The translations under genes and the position numbers were made by a program. Source: an uncultured Lachnospiraceae bacterium (GTDB lineage Bacteria > Bacillota > Clostridia > Lachnospirales > Lachnospiraceae). Taken from it: 64,000 nucleotides of DNA. The notes under the pieces were generated by a model, which was given only the letters and a program-made list of their open reading frames with translations, was not told the DNA's origin and did no database searches. How positions within the stretch are numbered: position 1 is the stretch's first letter; every line of letters starts with the position of its first letter. The stretch spans positions 23,392-87,391 of the forward strand of contig CALWLN010000126.1 of assembly GCA_944381535.1 (NCBI GenBank). The letters are read 5' to 3'. Positions 56,745-64,000 of the stretch are shown here, in pieces.

Positions 56745-59700
56745 TTATCCTCTTTCTTCTATTATAGGTGCTTTAAACAATCCATAAGGAACCACTTGGT
56801 ATTCCGATATATAATCCTTTTCAGCCGGACGAAAGCAGGCAGCCTTTGTATTTTTGGGATAAAGTTCTCTATAATGCAAGGGACCGAGCATATTTCGAGG
56901 ACTCCCCATAACCTCAACTTCAATCAGATTATCCCCTTCTACAAGACCTTCCGTCACGTCAAGTGCTTCCTCCAATCTCCACGGCATCCCATATAGCCGA
57001 TTGCCAATTGTGACAGTAAGACACACTGCAGCATATTCCCCCAGCTTTAGCACTGCCCTTCCTTGACCACTCCACAGATAATGGTACAGATAAGTAACGC
57101 TTCCACAATAGTGATAAAGGCCCTGGCTGGTCCAGTCTCCTATTTTCAGCCTAGCTGGCTTTTTCACAAGTTTCCGATCCACAGTAACACCAAAATCCCC
57201 CAATAGATAGCAATTCTCCAACTCCATATTATTCTGATACTCACACCGGAGCAGCAGCTGACTGATTCCCTTCGGCAGCACTGGAAGCGACACCTTTTCA
57301 AAGGCCCGGTCCAAAAACCATCCTTCCGGCTTAGAATTCACATCCAGACCATTGCAATTGATTCGGAATCTCCAGGGCTGTTCCAGAGCCAAAAAACATC
57401 CTTTCAGTTCTTCCTCTGCCCGGAATACAAAAATCAACTCCACAGGTACGCTACCCTCTCCAAGCTGCTTTCTTATATTTCTCTGTACCTCCCATACTTC
57501 CATAGGCGGTGACCATTCTCCCTGCGCCATTCGATATCTACAGACATCCAGTGTCAGCACATTTGGCGAATTCAAACGGATATCTGCCCATTCCGGCAGT
57601 CTTTTTTCTGTCACCTGCCGCCTCTCCTTCGGAATAAAATACAGATGTGAACCAGCCTTTTCCCAGTGTGCGTGAAAGCTGGCTTTGGCTCTGGGAATTC
57701 CGGCTGTTACACTTCCTTTATCGCAGGAAATCTTCCAAATTTTGCCAGTCAAAGGGTCCCATTCCTGTATCTCTCCTTCATATGGCAAAAATACATCCGC
57801 CTCACAAGATTCCCTGCGATTGTTGTTAACGACAAAAAACACCATTCCTATTCTCTCTCGCAGGTCAATGTCAGTAAATTTTTTTGTTCCTGTCCATTCT
57901 CATCCAAAAGTCTGCATTCCCTGACTCCCATCCCATCCAATAATTCAATCAATTTTTCTTCCGGAATTATATTACACCCGGAATGTTCCAGAACTGCTTC
58001 TAGACAATCCGTTTTTTCACAGCTCCCCTCTACCATATAGGGTACCGGAGCTATTACTATTAACCTTCCTCCCTGTTCCAGAAATTTCAGCAGAAGCCCA
58101 CATGTAGAAGCCAGAAGTGTATCTACCTGTGGGATTACCACCACATCATAGACCGCCTTTGCAATTCCTAATTTTCCATTTTTTGTAAAACCATGGCGCT
58201 GCATCAATATCTCATCCCCCAGGTCACAGTCCATATGTTCTCGGCACAACATTTCAATCAGTCCGTTATAATGATATCCGTAATCATTCACTTTCGGGAT
58301 ATCCCTCTCCTCCCGGCGAATCGGATTTCCATAAGGATTGGTTCCTACCCTGCTCCATGCAGTGCTGGCAGGATGAAGCAACAATATTTTTCTTACTGGA
58401 TTCCCCTGGCTTAATACAGCACCAAGTCTGGCAAAATAGTCCTCCACCAGAGGATTTTTCTCAAACTATGCCGAATTATAGTTAAAACTGGGTGGATAAT
58501 CCCGTTTCCTGCGTCCACGAAGAGAATACAGGGCCGTATGGGTTGTGCGGATGTTAACACCCAGCACATATTGCCAGTCTCCCACCCATTTCTGCCCCTC
58601 AAAGGTAAAATCCCAGCCGGTACAGCCATAGGTTTCTGTCAATACGCGTTTCTTCCCGAACTGATGAGCCACACTGGTACACTGCTTAACAGTCATATAC
58701 TCCTCAGTACACTCCGTTAGTATATCAATTCCAGGTATATCCTGCAACGCATAGTGAGGCATGACAGCACCGGTTACTCTGGTACAAAGCCCCAATTTAT
58801 CCTCTTGCAAAAAATGACCGGTATACGCAATTCCATGATTTTTGCACCATGCGGAAATCGTACCGGAATAGCTTTCACTAAACCGCTCAACAACGGTATA
58901 CCAATAATCATGCCTTGTTTTTCTGCTTAGATTTCCGTTAAAATATTGGTAAGGCAGCACATCCAGGAAGTCATACCCTCTCCTTTTCTGGAAATACTCT
59001 TCCATTCCAGCAGTCCAGGGGATCCACCCCCGATTCGCTATAAAAGAAGCATGTGTATCTGCCAGACTAGGCTCATCCGTAAAGATGCCAGGAACCGTCT
59101 TTCCAAAGTCCTTCCCCAAAACCGCAGCATATTTTTCATGAGTCAGTTCCAGAAATTTCTGTACGGTTTCCGGATTCAAATTATCTGGCGGAGCCTGGCC
59201 ACAGAACCACTCACTCTTCCCTGATATCTCCAGCCTGGCCACAAGAAGCGTCTCTCCGGAGTACAATTCTTGGATATCCTCTGCGGAAAGTCTCCTCATT
59301 CTCTCAATATCCATATCGTGAATGACCGCAGCATACAGAGCCATCAAATTCTCTTCCCGCAAAAACATACGAGTATCCCCCTGCTTACATACCTCCAGTG
59401 TCAATCCTTTACAGCAATATTCCTCTCCCAGCACAGTGACCTGTCCTCCCGCTGTTCCGGACGGCCATCTATTTTCATCATATAACCATGCATATAAGCC
59501 GTTCTCCTCAGCTGTTCTGACAGCCACCTCAACGCATTCCATCCATTCCTGCCCCATATATTCTGTCTCAAGACCATCCCTGGCATGTATGAAAAAGCCA
59601 CCCATTCCAGCTTCTTTCATCCCTAAAATCTGCTCTTTTACCATCTCCGGTTTTATCCTGTCATTCCAAGACCAGAACGGAAAAGAACGAAATTTTGCAC

Positions 59701-59776
59701 TCGGTTTCTGGAACTGTTTCACCATCGTCCTTTTTATCTTCTCCATTGTCTTTTTTCTACCATGCCTATAATTCAT
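56745..59776 (-). pseudogene. GH106-like alpha-L-rhamnosidase gene broken by an amber codon and a frameshift
   Basis: Three consecutive open segments (58466-59776, 57848-58468 region, 56745-57845) together make one protein of about 1000 residues. The N-terminal part has the GH106-like opening FPFWSWNDRIKPEMVKEQ, then GMGGFFIHARDGLETEY and YDENRWPSG. The first break is an in-frame TAG at 58466-58468, where relatives would carry Trp (NSA-stop-FEKNP), a one-base change. The second break is in an 8-base TC/GA run at 57852-57859: removing one GA unit restores the reading through CERIGMVFFVVNN. The C-terminal part has a galactose-binding-like beta domain. The start near 59776 overlaps the BNR gene stop. 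Sequencing error cannot be excluded for either break. Confidence 0.85.
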
Positions 59777-60794
59777 ATTTAATTTTTACAAATACAATCC
59801 GTTCTCTCTTCCATGTATATGTAATAAATATCTCATTTTTATCATTGCAGATAATGGCAGGATAAGAAAATCCTCCCGGCCCATCCTCCAGTGTTACAAA
59901 CTCCTTCCAGCTTTCACCATTATCCTCAGAATATGACACCACCAAGGGTGTTCTTGGTCCCTTATAATAATTCGGCAGGTTATCCGTAGGATTATAAGCC
60001 AGTACCAACACTTCTCCCGGAACCTTCACAAGATCGATTCCGCTGTTATTGTTTGGCAACGAGGTCGCATAAGCCAAATTCCAGGTACGTCCGTTATCAA
60101 CAGAATCACTGCGGAAAATTCTAGAACTGGTGCTGCGAAGAAGCATATGCACATCGCCTTTTTCGTCCTGCCACAGTGTAGGCTGTATGATACCTTTTCC
60201 AAAACAACGGTGCTTGTTATACGGATAATGTACCATTTGAATATTATATCCTGCCCTCCTTACAGGCACAAGCTCACTTTGTTTCCATGTAACTCCATTA
60301 TCTTCTGAAATATCAACAAATGCATCCCATGTTTCACCCTCCAAAGATGCTGGAGCCAGAATATCTCCATTCTTAAGATATATCGGTTTATTCTTAACCG
60401 GTCCTCTGCCGCCGGAGCAATCCCCTTCTACCAGTTCCTTTGGTTCCGACCAGCTTTCAACATTGTCACTCGATGTAATCATCCACGTTTTCCATTCTGA
60501 AATAGCTGCTCCAACTTTATAAAACAGCATGACAGTTCCATCCTTCTTCTGAAATAATACAGGATTCCACATTGCAATATTTCTGGTCTTTACGATACAT
60601 ACCGGATGTCCCCAACCTGTATCCGTTCGTAAGCTTATCCAAATAGCGACATCCGCTCCTTTTTCCCACGACCCGCCAAACCATGCTGCAATAACAGTTC
60701 CATTGGCCAACTCTACTAATGTCGAGGCGTGCGCACTGTCAAAATCTCTCTCTTCTTCAAAAATAAACTCCCTTGTAATATTGATAACTCTCAC
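59766..60794 (-). CDS. BNR-repeat sialidase-fold hydrolase
   Basis: The protein has 342 residues and no signal peptide. It is a six-bladed-propeller-type protein with Asp-box-like repeats (SSDNVESWSEPKE; SEDNGVTWKQSE; SVDNGRTWNLAY; SEDNGESWKEF). FDSAHASTLVELANGTVIAAWFGGSWE is characteristic of the BNR_2 group found in rhamnose/pectin operons rather than true neuraminidases. The exact substrate is open; an acidic or rhamnose-linked sugar is plausible. The start is GTG at 60794 with AGGGAGG five bases upstream. The open frame to 60875 runs into the permease relic and is not real coding. The stop overlaps the GH106-like gene start by 11 bases. Confidence 0.82.
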   Translation of the reverse strand: MRVINITREFIFEEERDFDSAHASTLVELANGTVIAAWFGGSWEKGADVAIWISLRTDTGWGHPVCIVKTRNIAMWNPVLFQKKDGTVMLFYKVGAAISEWKTWMITSSDNVESWSEPKELVEGDCSGGRGPVKNKPIYLKNGDILAPASLEGETWDAFVDISEDNGVTWKQSELVPVRRAGYNIQMVHYPYNKHRCFGKGIIQPTLWQDEKGDVHMLLRSTSSRIFRSDSVDNGRTWNLAYATSLPNNNSGIDLVKVPGEVLVLAYNPTDNLPNYYKGPRTPLVVSYSEDNGESWKEFVTLEDGPGGFSYPAIICNDKNEIFITYTWKRERIVFVKIKYEL

Positions 60795-60850
60795 TTTTTC
60801 CTCCCTTTTGAAATTTATTATATCTATAAGTGCATATACACCTATATTCC

Positions 60851-61020
60851 TTACATACCAGTCAAGCCGGAGCATTCCACCTTAGGGAATTACGAGCACT
60901 TTGATTATAGGACACACGAACATAAAGTGTAAGCCGCACAATACCCAGAGAATAGAAAACCCTTATCACAATACTTCTTATCGTCGCCACTGTAGCCAAG
61001 CAAAAAGTAACGAAAAGTAT
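60851..61020 (-). pseudogene. relic of a MalG-type ABC permease gene with an internal deletion
   Basis: On the minus strand the last codons before TAA at 60851 read ECSGLTGM, matching the VERSGLTGM end of the permease at 25865. The spacer that follows, up to the next gene, also resembles that after the intact permease (CTATAAGTG, then TACACCTATATTC). Upstream, IVIRVFYSLGIVRLTLYV in another frame matches the first membrane segment of the same permease (IIVRIFYYLVLCSLSFVF). About 270 codons between the two pieces are missing. No other gene is seen from 60795 to 61146. Confidence 0.75.
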
Positions 61021-61146
61021 ACCCCTACCAATATATTACAAATATAGTAAATCCTTTTATAAAACTTGTCACCCCTTATAAGTAATTTCCTCTGTTTCAT
61101 TTTTAGTCGAAATTGCGTTTTTCCTTTTTCACATACTACGGTGATA

Positions 61147-61559
61147 TTACTGTATCGTGGCTTCTATGGGCATCTCTACCAAAGCCTCATCCGGTTCCTC
61201 TGCCGCTTCCGGAACATCTGTCCGCGCCTGTTCCTCCGTTTCCAACCCACCAGCGCTTTCAAATCCGCTTTAAGATAACCGTAGTTCTTTTCCCTTTTCG
61301 TTCTGAAAGCCACCCGGACAAGTGCAGGAACAGTTCTTCCACCCTGGAGTTGTCATAGGTCCCGGAATGGATACAGGTCCTGCGCGAAGATATCCTTTGC
61401 CAGGGAAGAACACATCTTGGCCCCCTGTTTGGTAAGGAAACCTTCAATTTCAATAGTGGAATAAGTGATGAGATGTACATGAGGGGGGTGATGGCTCTTA
61501 TTGCAGAAAGCCGCATACCACTTCAGATACTCCATAGGCGTCTTCAGGTATGCAGCCAC
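61147..61559 (-). pseudogene. decayed MobP-type relaxase fragment
   Basis: Minus-strand translation in shifting frames gives three pieces of one relaxase. The first is TPMEYLKWYAAFCNKSHHPP plus HVHLITYSTIEIEGFLTKQG and SSLAKDIFAQDLY. The second is NSRVEELFLHLSGWL. The third is KNYGYLKADLKALV, followed by an acidic tail (EQARTDVPEAAEEPDEALVE) ending TAA at 61147. The HHPPHVHL segment is the histidine triad that binds metal in relaxases. The pieces are in the expected order, but about 25 residues are lost after QDLY and there are at least two frameshifts. It is a relic of a mobilisable or conjugative element, with no other element genes in view. Confidence 0.78.
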
Positions 61560-61583
61560 AAACTATTAATTTCTTCTCCGGAA

Positions 61584-62564
61584 TTAAAAGCATACCGTCA
61601 CCCCACTGTCTGCCGCCCGCTGTGCAAGCAACGCAGCGCGGGTAGAGGAAAAGGTCTCCTCCGCCGAGACGCGACACTTTCCCTTTCCCGCAGCCTGGGC
61701 CAGGAAGTCCGAAAAGAAATCTCCCTCCGGCAAATTCTGCGGATGTTGCACCCCATTACAATCCAGGAGCGTTACGCCGTTATACCGGACCTCCACAACA
61801 CCTTCCGTACCCACCACGCGAATCCTGTCATCTCCATGGAAGGGCGCTGCCGCAGGATTCAGATAATCAACGGTCAGCGAAGCCATCACTCCGTCCTCCA
61901 TTTGAAACTGGGCCAGGGCAGTAGTCTCCGGACAGACACCGTTTGGCGCCTCCGCGGCGGACTGGACCGCCGTAACAGATGTAAAATGACCGCCGCTCAT
62001 CCATAAAATCCAGTCAATCCCGTGAATTCCCACCCAGGGAATGGTGCCGCCATAGGTTTCCCGTCGGTTCATAAAATCCGGGCGGGTTCCAAATTTGTAG
62101 GATTTTTGCGCGTTTAAAAGACACACCTTTCCGATAGCACCCTGCCGGATTAACTGCCAGGCTTTATAAAAGGCTCCGTTGTACCGGTAAGTGAACATCC
62201 CCGCAAAGGAAGTCCCTGCCCTGCGCCAGGCCTCCTGGATCCGCTCCAATTGCTCTGGCTCTACAGCTGCCGGTTTCTCAGCAAACACATGACACCCAGC
62301 TGCGAATGCGTCCAATATCACCGGCCCGTGTTCCCCATAAAAATTATCCACCACCGCCACATCGGGCTTTTCCTTTCGCAACATTTCCTGGTAATCCCCG
62401 TATACGGTTGGCGTGTACCCGATTTCCCGCAGCCTGCGTTCCATCCCTTCCATTAATTCTCCCCGGCTGCCCGGCGCAATCGCCGCAAAGGTCCGATCCT
62501 TGCGGATGGAATCTGGCACGCAGCGACCGCTGTGTCCGCTGGCACCTATCATAACTACTTTCAT
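61584..62564 (-). CDS. Gfo/Idh/MocA family oxidoreductase
   Basis: The protein has 326 residues. The Rossmann motif is VVMIGASGHSG and the family lysine is in FAEKPAAV, with YGGTIPWVGIHGIDW before the likely catalytic His. It is of a different subgroup from the oxidoreductase at 6821. ATG at 62564 has AGAGGA nine bases upstream. The stop of the decayed oxidoreductase relic (62567-62569) lies two bases upstream, so the two once formed a tandem pair. The gene is GC-rich by eye, as is the altronate dehydratase fragment. It is intact although surrounded by relics, so it is either recent or still under selection. Confidence 0.87.
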   Translation of the reverse strand: MKVVMIGASGHSGRCVPDSIRKDRTFAAIAPGSRGELMEGMERRLREIGYTPTVYGDYQEMLRKEKPDVAVVDNFYGEHGPVILDAFAAGCHVFAEKPAAVEPEQLERIQEAWRRAGTSFAGMFTYRYNGAFYKAWQLIRQGAIGKVCLLNAQKSYKFGTRPDFMNRRETYGGTIPWVGIHGIDWILWMSGGHFTSVTAVQSAAEAPNGVCPETTALAQFQMEDGVMASLTVDYLNPAAAPFHGDDRIRVVGTEGVVEVRYNGVTLLDCNGVQHPQNLPEGDFFSDFLAQAAGKGKCRVSAEETFSSTRAALLAQRAADSGVTVCF

Positions 62565-62566
62565 AA

Positions 62567-63060
62567 TTAGTGTTCCTCTTTCCTGTGAACGTCAAATTGA
62601 ATTTCATGAGCCTTTTTTGCCCAGATTACCTGTTTCTCATAGGAAAGATAAATCTCCCCCCAGCAGTCGTCCATCACTTCTCCTAGCCCTCACAGGCATA
62701 CTGACAGGCTTCCTCATTGTAATGGATAAATTACGCTGGAAACACCGGTATTTCCAGAAAACATTCCGCCAGTGCACAGATATACTTCAGATAGGGCAAC
62801 GTAGTCTCCACTGAAAACCAATGGCTAGCTTGCGGCTCGTTCTGTCTCTGGCAGCGATCATAGTTTTTGCATCCTTCATGATAGCGCAGATTGGATTTTC
62901 GCAATGGACATGGCTGCCATGCTCCATGCAATACCGGACCTGGTGGGCGTGCGGGCAAATGGGGTTACTATAATCGCCAGTTCCGCCTCACGCACCTGAT
63001 AGAACCCCTCCACCGTGATTAGCGGTTTCTTCGGTACTATGAACACTCGGACTTCCTACT
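62567..63060 (-). pseudogene. decayed Gfo/Idh/MocA oxidoreductase, paralogue of the gene at 6821
   Basis: Pieces in several minus-strand frames align in order with the gene at 6821-8008. They are FYQVREAELAIIVTP; HAHQVRYCMEHGSHVHCENP; MIAARDRTSRKLAIGFQW; then directly ETTLPYLKYICALAECFLEI; FIHYNEEACQYACEG; and EKQVIWAKKAHEIQFD before TAA at 62567. The segment between GFQW and ETTLP (about 210 residues in the intact gene) and the first 45 or so residues are deleted, and there are at least three frame changes. Confidence 0.82.
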
Positions 63061-63368
63061 ATCCTTTTGACTTTCTCTCTCATTTCTTTGATTGTACATC
63101 ATACCTCACTCATGGAGGGGAATAGTAGGACCTCATCTGTTCCGATAACATACTTCTCATCAACCGAGGACTCGGTGCAGGCGGCTGGCTAGACCTTACC
63201 TGGTAGGATTTTCCTGCTGTATTGTTATCAGTTTACCAATGCTTGCGGAATTTCTTCCTCTTGCCAGGTGAAATCAGCTACGCTGATTTCACAGCTCGCA
63301 CCTCTATCGGGATTATCCCATCTCGGAAGAGTATTTAAAAAGATTGGCTCGATTTCCGTTACTCCCTT
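63061..63368. other. non-coding stretch with a strong hairpin; possible mobile-element or intron remnant
   Basis: No gene is visible on either strand. A perfect 11-bp inverted repeat, GTGAAATCAGC (63268-63278) and GCTGATTTCAC (63282-63292), encloses a 3-base loop. No T-run follows on either strand, so it is not a standard terminator. The compositional texture (GC-rich, several short dyads such as CCGAGGACTCGG near 63164) differs from the flanking relics and resembles structured RNA or the end of an insertion element. I cannot name the family. It separates the altronate dehydratase gene from the oxidoreductase relic. Confidence 0.45.
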
Positions 63369-64000
63369 CTACAAAGTCACCCCCTGCTTAAAAATCGCCA
63401 TATCATGGAAGCCTGCTTCCTCACTGCGCACCTTCCTTCCGGAGGCAACCGCCAGGACATACTGAAAGAATTTCTCCGCAACCGTATCCATCTCCTGATC
63501 CTCCAGCAACACGCCCGCGTCAAAATCAATCCAGTTCCCCTTTCTTCTTGCCAGGCTGCTGTTGCTGGAAATCTTGACGGTAGGTACCGGAGAGGCAAAG
63601 GGCGTTCCTCGCCCGGTGGTAAACAGCACCATGTGCGCACCGCTGGCCGCCAGGGCTGTGGAGGCCACCAGATCATTTCCCGGAGCACTCAAAAGATTCA
63701 GCCCCCGGGCGGCCACCGGCTGCCCATAAGCCAGCACTCCTCTGACCGCTGCACTCCCAGCCTTCTGGGTGCAGCCCAGGGACTTATCCTCCAAAGTGGA
63801 GATTCCCCCCTTCTTATTCCCGGGAGACGGGTTTTCATAGATTGTCTGGTGGTTGTCCTTAAAATACTGCTTGAAATCATTGATCAGCGCCACGGTTTTG
63901 TCAAAAAGTTCCCGGTTCTCACAGCGATTCATGAGCAGGGTCTCCGCCCCGAACATTTCCGGTACCTCCGTCAGAATCGTTGTTCCGCCTTCCGCAATCA
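63369..64000 (-). CDS. uxaA: altronate dehydratase, C-terminal part (truncated by the window edge)
   Basis: The frame is open to the right edge, so 210 residues of the C-terminus are visible; the N-terminus is outside. It begins IAEGGTTILTEVPEMFGAETLLMNR and contains GNKKGGISTLEDKSLGCTQKAG, APGNDLVASTALAASGAHMVLFTTGRGTPF and SSNSSLARRKGNWIDFDAG, all typical of UxaA. The enzyme dehydrates D-altronate to 2-keto-3-deoxy-D-gluconate in the galacturonate pathway. That links the locus to catabolism of galacturonate freed by the GH28 and CE8 enzymes. The internal ATG at 63956 is not the start. Galactarate dehydratase is a related alternative. Confidence 0.9.
   Translation of the reverse strand, partial: IAEGGTTILTEVPEMFGAETLLMNRCENRELFDKTVALINDFKQYFKDNHQTIYENPSPGNKKGGISTLEDKSLGCTQKAGSAAVRGVLAYGQPVAARGLNLLSAPGNDLVASTALAASGAHMVLFTTGRGTPFASPVPTVKISSNSSLARRKGNWIDFDAGVLLEDQEMDTVAEKFFQYVLAVASGRKVRSEEAGFHDMAIFKQGVTL

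Noticed and set aside
58466-58468. Programmed read-through or pyrrolysine at the in-frame TAG
   Set aside because: A second, unrelated frame break lies 600 bases downstream in the same gene, and Trp fits the position; simple inactivation is the better explanation.
46816-60794. Sialic acid catabolism (two BNR/sialidase-like proteins, a NanA-like aldolase and a YhcH protein)
   Set aside because: No NanE, NanK or NagA/NagB genes are present, the BNR proteins look like the pectin-associated group, and every neighbour is a pectin or uronate gene.
60795-60875. N-terminal extension of the BNR protein to 60875
   Set aside because: The GTG at 60794 has an ideal ribosome-binding site, and the extra codons are the permease relic read in another frame.
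63268-63292. Rho-independent terminator
   Set aside because: The hairpin is strong, but neither side is followed by a run of T.
1-64000. CRISPR arrays, rRNA or tRNA genes, intact insertion sequences
   Set aside because: No regularly spaced repeats, no conserved RNA segments and no complete transposase frame were noticed on either strand.

Overview
The window reads as one large plant-cell-wall (pectin) utilisation locus of a Gram-positive, anaerobic Clostridia, most like a gut or rumen Lachnospiraceae. This is judged from MalFG-type importers with lipoprotein binding proteins, DUF5696/Yip1/NHL accessory genes, strong GGAGG ribosome-binding sites, moderate AT content and a MobP-type relaxase relic. 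Almost every enzyme lacks a signal peptide. The apparent strategy is to import oligosaccharides and dismantle them in the cytoplasm, unlike the periplasmic strategy of Bacteroides.

Layout, all leftward unless stated. (i) 1-14975: a GH2-malectin-beta-helix fusion, a CE15-like esterase, a Gfo/Idh/MocA oxidoreductase, an amidohydrolase, a uroporphyrinogen-decarboxylase-like protein, a GH67/GH115-like hydrolase and a GH140-GH43 fusion. (ii) 15126-36788: a GH95, an ABC exporter pair with zinc ribbons plus a DUF1854 protein, a GH43, two complete sugar ABC importers (no ATPase) around a DUF5696/Yip1/NHL trio, and a 1000-residue membrane-anchored binding protein. (iii) 36989-50440: GH28 polygalacturonase, CE8 pectin methylesterase, an unknown alpha/alpha-barrel protein, PdxA2, a DapA-type aldolase, an iron alcohol dehydrogenase, an MGH1-type hydrolase, an FGE/BNR/MORN fusion and a four-carbon sugar-acid kinase. 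(iv) 50618-56286, rightward: a PrpR-like regulator with a decayed AAA+ domain, a GH78 rhamnosidase and a serine hydrolase. (v) 56257-60794: YhcH, a broken GH106-like gene and a BNR protein. (vi) 60795-63368: a scar with relics of an ABC permease, a relaxase and a second Gfo/Idh/MocA gene around one intact oxidoreductase. (vii) 63369-64000: the C-terminal part of altronate dehydratase.

A 49-bp composite element with exactly conserved spacing occurs three times (15084-15132, 36905-36953, 50508-50556). Each copy sits upstream of the first gene of one of the three leftward blocks, and one lies next to the regulator's own promoter. This suggests that one regulator controls about 50 kb.

The enzyme set (GH140, GH141-like helix, GH95, GH2, GH78, GH106-like, GH28, CE8, sialidase-fold proteins) resembles rhamnogalacturonan-II systems. 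The aldolase, iron alcohol dehydrogenase, D-threonate-type kinase and PdxA2 together could convert the rare RG-II sugar Dha to pyruvate, D-threonate and then DHAP. The stereochemistry fits, but this is inference. No rRNA, tRNA, CRISPR array or intact insertion sequence was seen.
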